DNA of 44,132 nucleotides from Winogradskyella sp. (GCA_013002225.1 JABDKL010000157.1:1-44132), one strand, 5' to 3'; numbered from the stretch's first letter, positions 22,812-32,005 are shown. Numbers and translations are program-made. Notes: generated by a model from the letters alone, not told the origin.

Positions 22812-24673
22812 TACCCTTCTAATTTTTCTGAAAGCTCAAACCAACGAAGTTCTTTTTCTTCAATGGTATCAATTATAGTTTGGAGTTTGTTTGATAATTC
22901 TTTTATTTCCTCTTGGGATAATTCCGGGTTAAGAAATTTAGCCTCTAAGGCTGATTTGTCTAACTCTAAAGCTCTTATTTTAGATTCTAAATTTTTATAT
23001 TCTTTCTGTTCATTAAAGTTTAATTTATTTGCTTCATTCTTCTTTTTCTCCTTTGAGTTGTCGACCTTTTGGCTCACATCAATTTGCTTTGTCTGACTAC
23101 TATCGTAAGCTCTAAAATCTGTATAATTACCAGGAAAATCATCTATAACGCCTTCACCTCTGAATACGAACAAATGATCTACGATTTTATCCATAAAGTA
23201 CCTGTCGTGTGAAACAACTAAAAGCACACCAGGAAAATCCATTAAAAAGTCTTCAAGCACGTTAAGCGTTACGATGTCTAAATCGTTTGTAGGCTCGTCT
23301 AATATTAAGACATTAGGATTTTGAATTAAGACTGTACACAAATACAATCTTTTTTGTTCGCCACCACTAAGTTTCTCAACATAGTCATATTGCTTTTTTC
23401 TGTCGAACAAAAACCGTTCTAAGAGTTGTTGGGCACTAATTTGTCTGCCCTTGGCTAAGGGGATATAATCACCAAATTCTTTAATGACATCTATTACTTT
23501 TTGTTCTGGTTTCACTGTAATGCCACCTTGGGTGTAATAGCCGATTTTTACAGTTTCCCCAATTACAATTTTGCCTCCGTCTGGTTCTATATTGTTTGTC
23601 AATAAATTAAGAAATGTAGACTTTCCTGTACCGTTCTTACCTATTATTCCTATACGTTCACCTTTTTTAAAAGTGTAATCAAAACCATTTAAAATAGGTT
23701 TGTCCTTAAAGGTTTTAGAGACGTTGTGAAATTCAATAATCTTACTTCCTAAGCGTTCCATATTGATCTCTAGTTGCACTTTATGGTCTTTTCGGCGCTT
23801 ATGGGCTTTTGCTTTAATTTCTGAAAAATCGTCAATCCTGCTTTTCGATTTAGTAGTACGTGCTTTGGGCTGACGGCGCATCCAGTCTAATTCTTTCTTA
23901 TAGAGTTGTTTTGCCTTACCCACCTCAGTAGTTTCGTTTTCAATTCGGGCTTCCTTCTTTTCTAAGTAATAAGAGTAGTTACCCTTGTAGGTGTATAACT
24001 GCCCTTGGTCTAACTCTATAATTTCGTTACAAACGCGCTCAAGAAAATAACGATCATGAGTCACCATAAACAAGGTTTGCTGTGTTTTGGCAAAATAGTC
24101 TTCTAACCACTCAATCATTTCTAGGTCGAGATGATTTGTTGGCTCGTCTAGTATTAAAATATCAGGTTTGCTTAATAGGGCTTGAGCCAGGGCTAAACGT
24201 TTTTTTTGCCCACCCGAAAGTGTTTTAACTTTAAGGGCTAAATCGTCTAATTTTAACTGGGACAAAATCTGTTGGTATTGAGTTTCAAATTCCCAGGCAT
24301 TATTTCTATCCATAGCTTCAAAAGCTTTCTGATAAGCTTCAGAATCCTCCGTGTTTTTCAATGCTTTTTCATACGCCTCAATAGTTTTTAAAACAGGGAT
24401 TTCTGAGGCAAAAATAGTTTCTTCAATTGTTAGGTTTTGATCTAGGTCAGGTTCCTGATCTAAAAACGCAAGGCGAAGACCATTTCTAATAACTACCTGC
24501 CCTGAGTCTGGACTATCTTTGCCAGATAGAATATTTAATATAGATGTTTTACCACTTCCGTTTTTTGCAACAAAAGCTATTTTTTGATCTTTATGTATGC
24601 TAAAAGACAGATCCTCGAAGAGTAAAAGCTCTCCATAAGACTTAGAAATGTTTTCAACGTTAAGATAATTCAA
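22811..24673 (-). CDS. ABC-F family ATPase, Uup-like
   Basis: The 620-residue protein has two ABC cassettes and no membrane segments. Cassette 1 has VAKNGSGKTSIL (36-46) with Ala in place of the first Walker A Gly, LSGGQKKRLALAQAL and ILDEPTNHLD. Cassette 2 has IGKNGTGKSTFL, LSGGEQKRLYLCTVL and ILDEPTNDLD. The C-terminal ~80 residues are a coiled coil (KEYKNLESKIRALELDKSAL), as in the Uup DNA/ribosome-associated subgroup. ABC-F proteins act on ribosomes or nucleic acid, not transport. It is first in the minus-strand run with the methyltransferase and shares a divergent promoter region with the polysaccharide cluster. Confidence 0.9.
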   Translation of the reverse strand: MNYLNVENISKSYGELLLFEDLSFSIHKDQKIAFVAKNGSGKTSILNILSGKDSPDSGQVVIRNGLRLAFLDQEPDLDQNLTIEETIFASEIPVLKTIEAYEKALKNTEDSEAYQKAFEAMDRNNAWEFETQYQQILSQLKLDDLALKVKTLSGGQKKRLALAQALLSKPDILILDEPTNHLDLEMIEWLEDYFAKTQQTLFMVTHDRYFLERVCNEIIELDQGQLYTYKGNYSYYLEKKEARIENETTEVGKAKQLYKKELDWMRRQPKARTTKSKSRIDDFSEIKAKAHKRRKDHKVQLEINMERLGSKIIEFHNVSKTFKDKPILNGFDYTFKKGERIGIIGKNGTGKSTFLNLLTNNIEPDGGKIVIGETVKIGYYTQGGITVKPEQKVIDVIKEFGDYIPLAKGRQISAQQLLERFLFDRKKQYDYVEKLSGGEQKRLYLCTVLIQNPNVLILDEPTNDLDIVTLNVLEDFLMDFPGVLLVVSHDRYFMDKIVDHLFVFRGEGVIDDFPGNYTDFRAYDSSQTKQIDVSQKVDNSKEKKKNEANKLNFNEQKEYKNLESKIRALELDKSALEAKFLNPELSQEEIKELSNKLQTIIDTIEEKELRWFELSEKLEG

Positions 24674-24711
24674 ATTAATTTTTTTTACAAAGAACGTAAA
24701 TAAACCAAAAA

Positions 24712-24719
24712 CAAACCTA
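24712..24719 (-). promoter_or_regulatory. Candidate -7 box TAGGTTTG (minus strand) for the ABC-F gene
   Basis: CAAACCTA on the plus strand reads TAGGTTTG and would put the transcript start about 34 bases before the ABC-F ATG. No TTG is found at the expected -33 distance. Confidence 0.4.
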
Positions 24720-24725
24720 ATAGTT

Positions 24726-24754
24726 TTGATATTACTATTGATAACTTATATTTG
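24726..24754 (+). promoter_or_regulatory. Promoter of the polysaccharide cluster, TTG-N18-TATATTTG
   Basis: TTG (24726-24728) and TATATTTG (24747-24754) are 18 bases apart, a strong match to the Bacteroidota promoter. The last base of the -7 box is the G of the GTG at 24754, which therefore cannot be the start codon of the first gene. The ATG at 24778 is 23 bases further on. Confidence 0.75.
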
Positions 24755-24777
24755 TGAAACTTGCAATTAAAACACGG

Positions 24778-25569
24778 ATGAAAAATACGATTTTGTTGAT
24801 TGGCTTAGCTTTTTTAATCAGCTTGACATCATGTGTTCCTTATAAAGATCTTGTCTATCTTCAAAATCAAGAAAAAGCCTTAGATAGTATAACTAATGTT
24901 GTTGAAATTCAGAAACCCTATAGAGTTCAAATTAATGATATATTATCAATTAGAGTAAAGGCTTTAGATCAGGAAAGTGTTCAGATTTTTAACCCTGTTG
25001 GTAACGAAAACTTAAATGCTACTAATGAGGAAAATGCCTATTTTGATGGATTTACAGTCGATCTTCATGGTAATATCAGAATGCCAGTCTTGGGCGAAAT
25101 TAACGTTCTGGGTTATACTACAGTTGAAATACGAGAATTACTAGAGAAACTATTACTAGAAAAAGAATTTAAATCTACAGCCAATATTTTTGTAACAGTT
25201 AAACTTGCAGGTTTGCGTTATACTGCAACGGGTGAGGTTAATAGCCCCGGGACTCAACTGCTTTATAGGGAAAAAGTTAATGTGTTTGAAGCATTAGCTA
25301 ATTCTGGTGAGATAAGTGAAGCCGGAAATAGAAAAGAAGTGTTAATTATAAGGCAATATCCTCAAGGTCAGAAAATACATAAAATAGATTTAACTGACTT
25401 AAATGTGATGCAGTCCCCATATTACTATATACAACATAATGATATGATCTATGTTAAGCCCGTTAAGCAAAAAGCGTGGGGAACTGGTTTAACAGGTAGG
25501 GATGCTTTAACCACAATTATATCGTTAATGGGACTTGTAACAACAAGTATTCTTTTAATTAGATTGTAG
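24778..25569 (+). CDS. Wza-like polysaccharide export outer-membrane lipoprotein
   Basis: From the ATG at 24778 the protein is 263 residues with a lipoprotein signal (MKNTILLIGLAFLISLTSC, modified Cys19). Residues ~42-140 form the poly_export domain (YRVQINDILSIRVKALD, then VDLHGNIRMPVLGEINVLG). SLBB-like sequence follows (ATGEVNSPGTQLL, then VNVFEALANSGEIS). The end is a hydrophobic helix (LTTIISLMGLVTTSILLIRL), which would be the outer-membrane helix of a Wza-type octamer. It forms the exit channel for the polysaccharide. A GTG at 24754 in frame lies in the promoter and is rejected. It is the first gene of the cluster, 3 bases before the kinase gene. Confidence 0.88.
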   Translation: MKNTILLIGLAFLISLTSCVPYKDLVYLQNQEKALDSITNVVEIQKPYRVQINDILSIRVKALDQESVQIFNPVGNENLNATNEENAYFDGFTVDLHGNIRMPVLGEINVLGYTTVEIRELLEKLLLEKEFKSTANIFVTVKLAGLRYTATGEVNSPGTQLLYREKVNVFEALANSGEISEAGNRKEVLIIRQYPQGQKIHKIDLTDLNVMQSPYYYIQHNDMIYVKPVKQKAWGTGLTGRDALTTIISLMGLVTTSILLIRL

Positions 25570-25572
25570 ACA

Positions 25573-28047
25573 ATGAGTGAATTTGAATATGACCTAGACG
25601 ACCAAGATAAGAATCAGATTAGTTTTGATTTTAAGGGGTTGCTTTTTAAAATTATTGGATACTGGCCTTTAATATTATTTTCAATACTAATCGGTTTAGG
25701 TATAGCACATTACGTAAATGTAAGAAAGCAAAATATCTATCGTCTGGAAAGTCTAATTTCGATAGAAAATGACCAGAACCCTTTCTTTACAGCAAATACA
25801 AGTATATCTTTTAACTGGGGCGGAGTATCTGGTAAAGTTGGTAAGATAATTACAGAGATCAATACGAGAACTCATAATGAGTTTGTGGTTGATTCTCTAG
25901 AATTTTACAAACAATATTTGAAACAAGGTGAATATCATTTATTGGATATATATGGTAACTCGCCTTTCATTTTCAATCATAACAATGATGCTAATCAGTT
26001 GTTGGGTAAAAAGGTTGAAATTATACCTTACGATTCTAATTCATTTACTTTATCAATAAATTTTGGAGAAGCCGGGTCCGTACAGACCCAAAATTATAAT
26101 ACACGTAAAATAAATAATGTCTCTGTTAGTCCTGGTGTCTTTACCCAACGTTTTCAATATGGTGAGGATATTAAACTTCCTTTTATGGGCGGAAAGATTC
26201 TATTGTCAGATGAAGGCGTTTTCGATAACGATTCTCAGTATTATATACTGTTTTCGAACTTTGATGTTGTTGTTAACCAATACAAAAACGCTGTGTCTGT
26301 CGCCTCAAAATCCAAAGAAGCTTCTTCAATATTAAGGCTTTCGATGGTAGGGAAGAATAAGGCTAAAATAGTAGACTATTTAAATAGTACTGTAGAAATA
26401 TTAAGTAGAAGAGAACTAGAGCGGAAAAATTTGTATGCTACAAATACGATTAGATTTATTGATAGTAGCCTAACTGTTGTTAATAATGAGCTGAAATCGG
26501 GTACCAATGAAATGAATAGTTTCAGAGAGAAGAATAGAGTTTTTGATATTACTCTAGAAATGGAATCAGTTTCAGAAAACTTAAAAGAATTAGATCGTTC
26601 AATAGAAAGTGAGAAGCGAAAACTTGATTATCTTAATTCATTAGAGTCGTATCTTAAAACTAAAACAGATTTCACTAAAATTGCGGCACCTACCTCAGTC
26701 GGAATAGTAGAGGTAAATATTGTTGAGGGTGTTAGAAATATTATTGAATTAGCGATTCAACGCCAGAATTTAGAATATACGACTAGGGAAGGATCTTCAC
26801 TTTTAGATGATATTGATAGAAGAATTAATACGGAAAAACGAGTATTATTAGAAACTATTGATGCTACTAAATCTACAATTAGATTACAGCTTAATGCAAT
26901 TTATAAGAATATAGCGAAGTTTGAGGCGGAGCTAAAAAAACTACCTACAGAACAACAGGAGTATTTAAAGATACAGAGAAAACTAGATATTAGTATAGAA
27001 ACATATAATATATATCAAAGTAAACGAGGTGAGGCGGCTATTGTAAAAGCAGCAAATGTATCGGACATAGTTTTTATAGATGCAGCCAAAGATGTTGGGG
27101 CAGGTAAAATAGGACCCCAGACCTCGATGAATTACATGATGGCTGTATTACTGGGTTTTGGAATCCCACTTTGTTTTATACTTATCATATATCTTTTAGA
27201 CAATAATATACGCAATGTAGCTATCGTAGAAAAACTTTCTAATATTCCAATATTAGGGTTGATTGGCAGAATGAACCACACTAACAATTTAGTTGTTTAC
27301 GAAAAACCTAAATCCACCGTAGCTGAATCTTTTAGAGCCTTGCGGTCGAGTTTGCAGTTTATTTATAGGAAACAATCAGAATCAGAAGAAGGAGGTAAAA
27401 CTTTAATGATAACGTCTTCGGTTAGTGGCGAGGGTAAAACGTTTTGTTCTATAAATATTGCTAGTGTATATGCATTAACCGGAAAGAAAACAATTTTATT
27501 AGGGTTAGATCTAAGAAAACCGAAGATATTTGATGATTTTAATATAAATAATGACAAGGGTATTGTAAATTATTTAATAGAGGAGGAGGAACTGAAAGAT
27601 ATAATTATTAACACTCATATTGAGAATTTAGATTTAATTTCGTCAGGACCAATACCACCAAATCCATCAGAATTATTAATGAGTGATAAATTAAAGGACG
27701 CCATAATTGAATTACGTAAAATTTATGACATTATTGTACTAGATACACCGCCGTTAGGTTTGGTAACAGATGCGCTGGAGTTGTCTCATTATGCAGACGC
27801 TACAATTTATATGATTCGTTTTGATTATACTAAAAAAGGCATGTTACAATTGGTCAATGCTAAATATAGAAGAGGTGAAATTAAAAATATAAGTTTTGTC
27901 CTTAATTTTTATAAACATAAAGCTAGATATGGCTACGGTTATGGTTACGGCTACGGTTATGGTTATGGCAGCTATGGTAATTCGTATCATGAAAACGATA
28001 AAAAATCTTTAATAGACAAATTTAAGCGTACTATAAAGGGTAAATAG
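25573..28047 (+). CDS. Wzc-like bacterial tyrosine autokinase / polysaccharide co-polymerase
   Basis: The 824-residue inner-membrane protein has a helix near 30-48, a large periplasmic Wzz/GNVR region with coiled coils (~260-470) and a second helix (~522-544). Its cytoplasmic BY-kinase domain has Walker A S-G-E-G-K622-T623, Walker A' LGLDLRKP (D646) and Walker B VLDTPP (D724). The C-terminal tail holds seven Tyr-Gly units (Y786-G799) plus Y801 and Y805, nine tyrosines in 20 residues, as the autophosphorylation cluster. It controls chain length and export together with Wza. It sits directly after the wza-like gene and before the initiating transferase. Confidence 0.92.
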   Translation: MSEFEYDLDDQDKNQISFDFKGLLFKIIGYWPLILFSILIGLGIAHYVNVRKQNIYRLESLISIENDQNPFFTANTSISFNWGGVSGKVGKIITEINTRTHNEFVVDSLEFYKQYLKQGEYHLLDIYGNSPFIFNHNNDANQLLGKKVEIIPYDSNSFTLSINFGEAGSVQTQNYNTRKINNVSVSPGVFTQRFQYGEDIKLPFMGGKILLSDEGVFDNDSQYYILFSNFDVVVNQYKNAVSVASKSKEASSILRLSMVGKNKAKIVDYLNSTVEILSRRELERKNLYATNTIRFIDSSLTVVNNELKSGTNEMNSFREKNRVFDITLEMESVSENLKELDRSIESEKRKLDYLNSLESYLKTKTDFTKIAAPTSVGIVEVNIVEGVRNIIELAIQRQNLEYTTREGSSLLDDIDRRINTEKRVLLETIDATKSTIRLQLNAIYKNIAKFEAELKKLPTEQQEYLKIQRKLDISIETYNIYQSKRGEAAIVKAANVSDIVFIDAAKDVGAGKIGPQTSMNYMMAVLLGFGIPLCFILIIYLLDNNIRNVAIVEKLSNIPILGLIGRMNHTNNLVVYEKPKSTVAESFRALRSSLQFIYRKQSESEEGGKTLMITSSVSGEGKTFCSINIASVYALTGKKTILLGLDLRKPKIFDDFNINNDKGIVNYLIEEEELKDIIINTHIENLDLISSGPIPPNPSELLMSDKLKDAIIELRKIYDIIVLDTPPLGLVTDALELSHYADATIYMIRFDYTKKGMLQLVNAKYRRGEIKNISFVLNFYKHKARYGYGYGYGYGYGYGSYGNSYHENDKKSLIDKFKRTIKGK
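27928..27969 (+). repeat. Tyr-Gly hexanucleotide repeat in the tyrosine kinase tail
   Basis: Seven consecutive TAY-GGY codon pairs encode (Tyr-Gly)7. The units vary between TAT/TAC and GGT/GGC. Loss or gain of a 6-base unit would keep the frame and change the number of phosphorylatable tyrosines. Confidence 0.85.
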
Positions 28048-28060
28048 TAAATTTAATGCA

Positions 28061-28651
28061 TTGATAACTAGCTCGCAACTTAGAGTAAAACGTTATTTTG
28101 ATTTCATATTGGCTTTAATTTTATTGTCAATTATGATAGTTCCTATATTAATTCTCATTGCAATTGCAACTTTAGATACTAAGGAATGTGGTATCTACTC
28201 TCAAATGAGAGTAGGTCAAAATGCTAAACTTTTTCGTATTTATAAAATTCGAACTCTAAAAAATGAAAAGCATCAATTAGGGCATTTAGAGCGTAGCGCT
28301 ACGCATTTGGGGAAAGTACTCAGACGAACGAGGGTGAACGAATTACCACAATTGTTTAATGTGCTTATTGGTGATATGAGTTTTGTAGGACCAAGGCCTG
28401 ATTTACAAGGTTTCGCTGATGAATTAGAAGGAGAGGATCAAATTATACTAATGGTTAAACCTGGTATTACAGGTCCTGCAACTATTAAGTATAAAAATGA
28501 AGAGCGAGTATTAAAACGACAAAACGACCCAGAACACTACAATAGAACGATTATTTGGGCAGATAAAGTGAAAATCAATAAAAAGTACGTAGAGAATTAC
28601 AGTTTTTATTTAGATTTGGCACTTATTATAAAATCCATTTTAAACAGATGA
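28061..28651 (+). CDS. Initiating sugar-phosphate transferase (bacterial sugar transferase, PglC/WcaJ-like)
   Basis: The 196-residue protein starts at TTG; an ATG at 28056 is out of frame and hits a stop at once. The sequence MITSSQLRVKRYFDFILAL matches the usual family start. One N-terminal membrane helix (about 13-35) is followed by the catalytic domain: IYKIRTLKNE, RRTRVNELPQLFNVLIGDMS and FVGPRPDLQ, then VKPGITGPAT. It transfers a sugar-1-phosphate to undecaprenyl phosphate, the first step of the repeat unit. The short length marks the PglC-like core without extra N-terminal helices. The stop overlaps the next ATG (ATGA). Confidence 0.88.
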   Translation: MITSSQLRVKRYFDFILALILLSIMIVPILILIAIATLDTKECGIYSQMRVGQNAKLFRIYKIRTLKNEKHQLGHLERSATHLGKVLRRTRVNELPQLFNVLIGDMSFVGPRPDLQGFADELEGEDQIILMVKPGITGPATIKYKNEERVLKRQNDPEHYNRTIIWADKVKINKKYVENYSFYLDLALIIKSILNR

Positions 28652-29943
28652 CACACTCTAAAGATAAAATTGCAATAATTGGTTTAGGTTATGTTGGCTT
28701 GCCACTAGCCGTAGAATTTGCAAAGCAATTTTTTGTTGTCGGCTTTGATATTAATAAGCAGCGAATAGAAGAATTAAATGATGGAGTGGATAAAACACTC
28801 GAAGTCGAAAACGAGAACTTAAAGTCAGTTTTAACAACAGATTTAAATGCTGAAAAAGGTTTACTTGTCACGGATAATGTAGATTCATTAGCGATTTGCA
28901 ATATGTATATTATAACAGTCCCAACACCAACGGACGCCTTAAATAAACCTGTTTTTACGCCATTAATTAAAGCCAGTGAAACTGTTGGTAGCGTTTTGGA
29001 TAAAGATAATATTGTTATTTACGAATCTACAGTGTATCCAGGAGCTACAGAAGATATTTGTATTCCGGTTTTAGAGGACATTTCAGGATTAGTTTATAAC
29101 AAAGATTTTTATGCAGGTTATTCACCTGAGCGTATCAATCCAGGCGATAAACATCACACAGTTACTCAAATCTTAAAGGTAACTTCTGGGTCTACTCCGG
29201 AAATTGCAAAGCGGGTTGATGATTTGTATAAAGCTGTTATTACAGCTGGCACACATTTAGCACCTTCTATAAAGGTTGCGGAAGCGGCAAAAGTTATAGA
29301 AAATTCTCAAAGAGATATAAATATTGCATTTGTAAATGAGTTATCTAAAATATTTAGATTATTGGATATTGATACAAAAGCTGTTTTAGAAGCCGCAGGA
29401 ACCAAATGGAATTTCTTAAAATTTTCACCAGGTTTGGTTGGTGGTCACTGTATTGGTGTTGATCCATATTATTTAGCGCAAAAAGCTATTGAATCTGGGT
29501 ATAATCCCGAAATCATTTTAGCAGGTCGAAAAATGAATGACAGTATGGGTAGTTATGTAGCTACAGAAACTGTAAAAATGATGATAAAAAAGGGCGCAAC
29601 CATAAAAGGGTCTAATGCTTTGGTATTAGGAATTACTTTTAAAGAGAATTGTCCTGATATAAGAAACTCTAGAGTAATAGATATAATAGAAGAGTTTCAA
29701 TCCTACCATGTTAATGTAGATGTATATGACCCTTGGGCTTCAAAAGAAGAAGTAAAGCACGAGTATGATTTGGACTTAAAAACAGATCTGACTGAATTAA
29801 AATCAGAATACGATGCGATAATTCTTGCCGTTTCACATAATGAATTTTTAGAGTTGTCATTAGATGGTTTAAAATCAGATAAATCAGTAATTTTTGATGT
29901 TAAGTCGTTATTACCGACAGACGCTGTAGATGCTCGCTTATAA
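28648..29943 (+). CDS. tviB: UDP-N-acetylhexosamine 6-dehydrogenase (TviB/WecC-like nucleotide-sugar dehydrogenase)
   Basis: The 431-residue cytoplasmic enzyme has the NAD site G12-x-G14-x-x-G17 (IIGLGYVGLP), TVYPGATED, and the catalytic region K215, N219 and C268 in GLVGGHCIGVDPYYL. The C-terminal UDP-binding domain follows (LGITFKENCPDIRNS). The sequence is of the Vi-antigen TviB/WbpO type, oxidising UDP-GlcNAc or UDP-GalNAc to the uronic acid; UDP-ManNAc dehydrogenase (WecC) is the main alternative. The next gene is a TviC/WbpP-like 4-epimerase, which supports the uronic acid assignment. It overlaps the transferase gene by 4 bases. Confidence 0.87.
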   Translation: MTHSKDKIAIIGLGYVGLPLAVEFAKQFFVVGFDINKQRIEELNDGVDKTLEVENENLKSVLTTDLNAEKGLLVTDNVDSLAICNMYIITVPTPTDALNKPVFTPLIKASETVGSVLDKDNIVIYESTVYPGATEDICIPVLEDISGLVYNKDFYAGYSPERINPGDKHHTVTQILKVTSGSTPEIAKRVDDLYKAVITAGTHLAPSIKVAEAAKVIENSQRDINIAFVNELSKIFRLLDIDTKAVLEAAGTKWNFLKFSPGLVGGHCIGVDPYYLAQKAIESGYNPEIILAGRKMNDSMGSYVATETVKMMIKKGATIKGSNALVLGITFKENCPDIRNSRVIDIIEEFQSYHVNVDVYDPWASKEEVKHEYDLDLKTDLTELKSEYDAIILAVSHNEFLELSLDGLKSDKSVIFDVKSLLPTDAVDARL

Positions 29944-29969
29944 TTTTGGATTCCAAATAGAAATTACTT

Positions 29970-30947
29970 ATGTACTCAAATCAATATCATACTGAAGATT
30001 TATCAAAATTAAGCTTCCTTATTACAGGGGGAGGTGGGTTTATAGGCTCCAATCTTGTTCATTATTTATTAAAATATGAGGCAAAAAAAGTTAGAGTCTT
30101 AGATAATTTCTCTAACGGATATAGAGAAAATTTAACTGAGTTTATGGATAATCCATCCTTTGAGTTAATCGAAGGGGATATAAGAGATTTAGACACATGT
30201 AAGAAAGCTATGGAGGACATTGATTATGTGTCTCATCAAGCAGCTTTGGGTTCGGTACCGCGTTCAATAAATGATCCAGCGACCACAAATGAGGTTAATA
30301 TTTCTGGGTTTTTGAATATGATGATTGCGCTTAAAGATAGTCCTACTGTTAAGCGTATGGTTTATGCAGCATCAAGTTCTACTTATGGTGATAGTAAAAC
30401 TCTTCCAAAGGTTGAGGATACAATTGGTAAACCCTTATCGCCATACGCTGTTACCAAGTACGTTAATGAGTTATACGCAGATGTATTTGGTATAACTTAT
30501 AATACAGATGTCATTGGTCTAAGATACTTTAATGTATTTGGGCCAAAACAAAGTCCAAATGGTGCATATGCAGCCGTGATTCCATTGTTTATGCAAGCAC
30601 TCAAAGACAATATGCCATCTAAAATTAATGGAGATGGCGAGCAAACTAGAGATTTTACATTTATAGATAATGTCGTTCAAGCAAATATTAAGGGGTTTTT
30701 TGCCTCAGATGACGCTAAAAATGAAGTTTTTAATGTAGCCTGCGGTGAACGAATAACAATAAATTATCTGTGGGACTCGTTACGAATTGCAGCGAATTCT
30801 GATTTAAAGGCAATTTACGGACCACCTAGACAAGGGGATGTTAGAGATTCATTAGCAGATATATCAAAAGCAGAAAAGCTTTTAGGATATAAGCCCCAAT
30901 ATACTGTGCGAGAAGGATTAAAGATTACTTGGGATTATTTTATCTAA
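29970..30947 (+). CDS. tviC: UDP-GlcNAc(A) 4-epimerase, TviC/WbpP-like SDR
   Basis: The 325-residue extended SDR has LITGGGGFIGSNLV (G20-G26 nucleotide site), the catalytic Ser in AASSSTYGDS (135-137), and Y159-x3-K163 (PYAVTKY). The stretch ALGSVPRSINDP is characteristic of the WbpP/TviC group that epimerises UDP-N-acetylhexosamines and their uronic acids. Further support is LRYFNVFGPKQSP and GDGEQTRDFTFIDNV. With the preceding dehydrogenase it would supply UDP-GalNAcA or a related acidic sugar. A 122-base gap with a dyad and promoter-like box follows before the ABC exporter. Confidence 0.87.
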   Translation: MYSNQYHTEDLSKLSFLITGGGGFIGSNLVHYLLKYEAKKVRVLDNFSNGYRENLTEFMDNPSFELIEGDIRDLDTCKKAMEDIDYVSHQAALGSVPRSINDPATTNEVNISGFLNMMIALKDSPTVKRMVYAASSSTYGDSKTLPKVEDTIGKPLSPYAVTKYVNELYADVFGITYNTDVIGLRYFNVFGPKQSPNGAYAAVIPLFMQALKDNMPSKINGDGEQTRDFTFIDNVVQANIKGFFASDDAKNEVFNVACGERITINYLWDSLRIAANSDLKAIYGPPRQGDVRDSLADISKAEKLLGYKPQYTVREGLKITWDYFI

Positions 30948-30961
30948 TAAACTATAATCTT

Positions 30962-30989
30962 TATAACTAATTAAGTCTAGTTATATTTG
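30962..30989 (+). promoter_or_regulatory. Dyad overlapping a candidate -7 box upstream of the exporter permease gene
   Basis: TATAACTA (30962-30969) and TAGTTATA (30978-30985) form a perfect 8-bp inverted repeat with an 8-base spacer. Its right arm overlaps TATATTTG (30982-30989), a full match to TAnnTTTG. There is no TTG at -33. It may be an internal promoter with an operator, or a weak hairpin, in the 122-base gap. Confidence 0.35.
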
Positions 30990-31069
30990 TGTCAATTAGA
31001 TAATCGAAAAACTTATTGGTTATTGTACTTTGATACATTTATTATATTCACTTAATTAAAATAACACAA

Positions 31070-31960
31070 TTGAAAGCAGCAGAAGAGAACTGGCTATATA
31101 CTATTTCCTCAAATAAAAAGTTGATAGATTTAAATTTCAATGAAATTTGGAGGTATCGAGATTTATTATTACTTCTTGTTAAGCGCGACGTAATCACACT
31201 TTATAAACAAACTATATTGGGGCCGTTGTGGTATTTTATTCAACCATTATTCACCTCGGTTATTTTTACTTTGGTTTTTAATAATATAGCAGACATAGAT
31301 ACAGGTAATGGTGTGCCCTCATTTCTATTCAATTTAGCAGGTATAAGTTCATGGAATTACTTTAGTGCTTGTTTAAATGGTACTAGTGACACTTTTAAAA
31401 AGAATCAAGGAATTTTTGGTAAAGTTTATTTTCCTAGAATCATAATGCCAATGTCAACAATTCTGTCAAATCTGATAAAATTTGGGATTCAATTTCTAGT
31501 GTTTATTTCATTCTATATATACTTTGTTTATTTCACAGATGGTGCCTATAATACGTCGATAACCACAGCCATAATTATACTCCCTTTAATTATATTAATT
31601 ATGGCATTATTGGGCTTAGGCTTCGGAATGTTAATATCATCAATGACCACTAAATATAGAGATTTGAGCTTTTTGGTAGCTTTTGGAGTTCAATTATTAA
31701 TGTATGGTTCAGCCGTAATGTATCCTTTCTCATTGATTCAAGAAAAAGTAAATGAAGGTAAATTGCCTGATTGGGTGGGTTTTCTTATTGAATACAATCC
31801 AATGACAATTGTCATTGAGTTATTTAGATATATTATGCTGAGTGTTGGTGGTTTTTCTCTAAGTAAACTAATTTATGCTTTTACAATAAGTATCTTAGTG
31901 TTTTTATTTGGACTGCTAATTTTTAATAGAACAGAAAAACAATTTATTGATACAATTTAA
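31070..31960 (+). CDS. wzm: Polysaccharide ABC exporter permease (Wzm-like)
   Basis: The 296-residue protein has six hydrophobic helices and the ABC-2 type signature of Wzm/KpsM/TagG exporters. It shows WRYRDLLLLLVKRDVITLYKQT and LGPLWYFIQPLFTSVIFTLVF, later KVYFPRIIMPM and YNPMTIVIELFRYIML. It starts at TTG; no in-frame ATG occurs until about residue 125, so the TTG start is needed to keep the conserved N-terminus. It moves the finished lipid-linked glycan across the inner membrane with the Wzt ATPase. Unusually, that ATPase gene lies 1.8 kb downstream, after two other genes. Confidence 0.88.
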   Translation: MKAAEENWLYTISSNKKLIDLNFNEIWRYRDLLLLLVKRDVITLYKQTILGPLWYFIQPLFTSVIFTLVFNNIADIDTGNGVPSFLFNLAGISSWNYFSACLNGTSDTFKKNQGIFGKVYFPRIIMPMSTILSNLIKFGIQFLVFISFYIYFVYFTDGAYNTSITTAIIILPLIILIMALLGLGFGMLISSMTTKYRDLSFLVAFGVQLLMYGSAVMYPFSLIQEKVNEGKLPDWVGFLIEYNPMTIVIELFRYIMLSVGGFSLSKLIYAFTISILVFLFGLLIFNRTEKQFIDTI

Positions 31961-32005
31961 TAGTTTGAATAATTTTGGCGCGCTAAAATTTTATGAATTT
32001 CTTTT

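Noticed and set aside
22863-23096. 77-codon plus-strand frame over the coiled-coil region of the ABC-F gene
   Set aside because: It is a low-complexity Ser/Leu/Phe shadow of a Glu/Lys-rich coiled coil.
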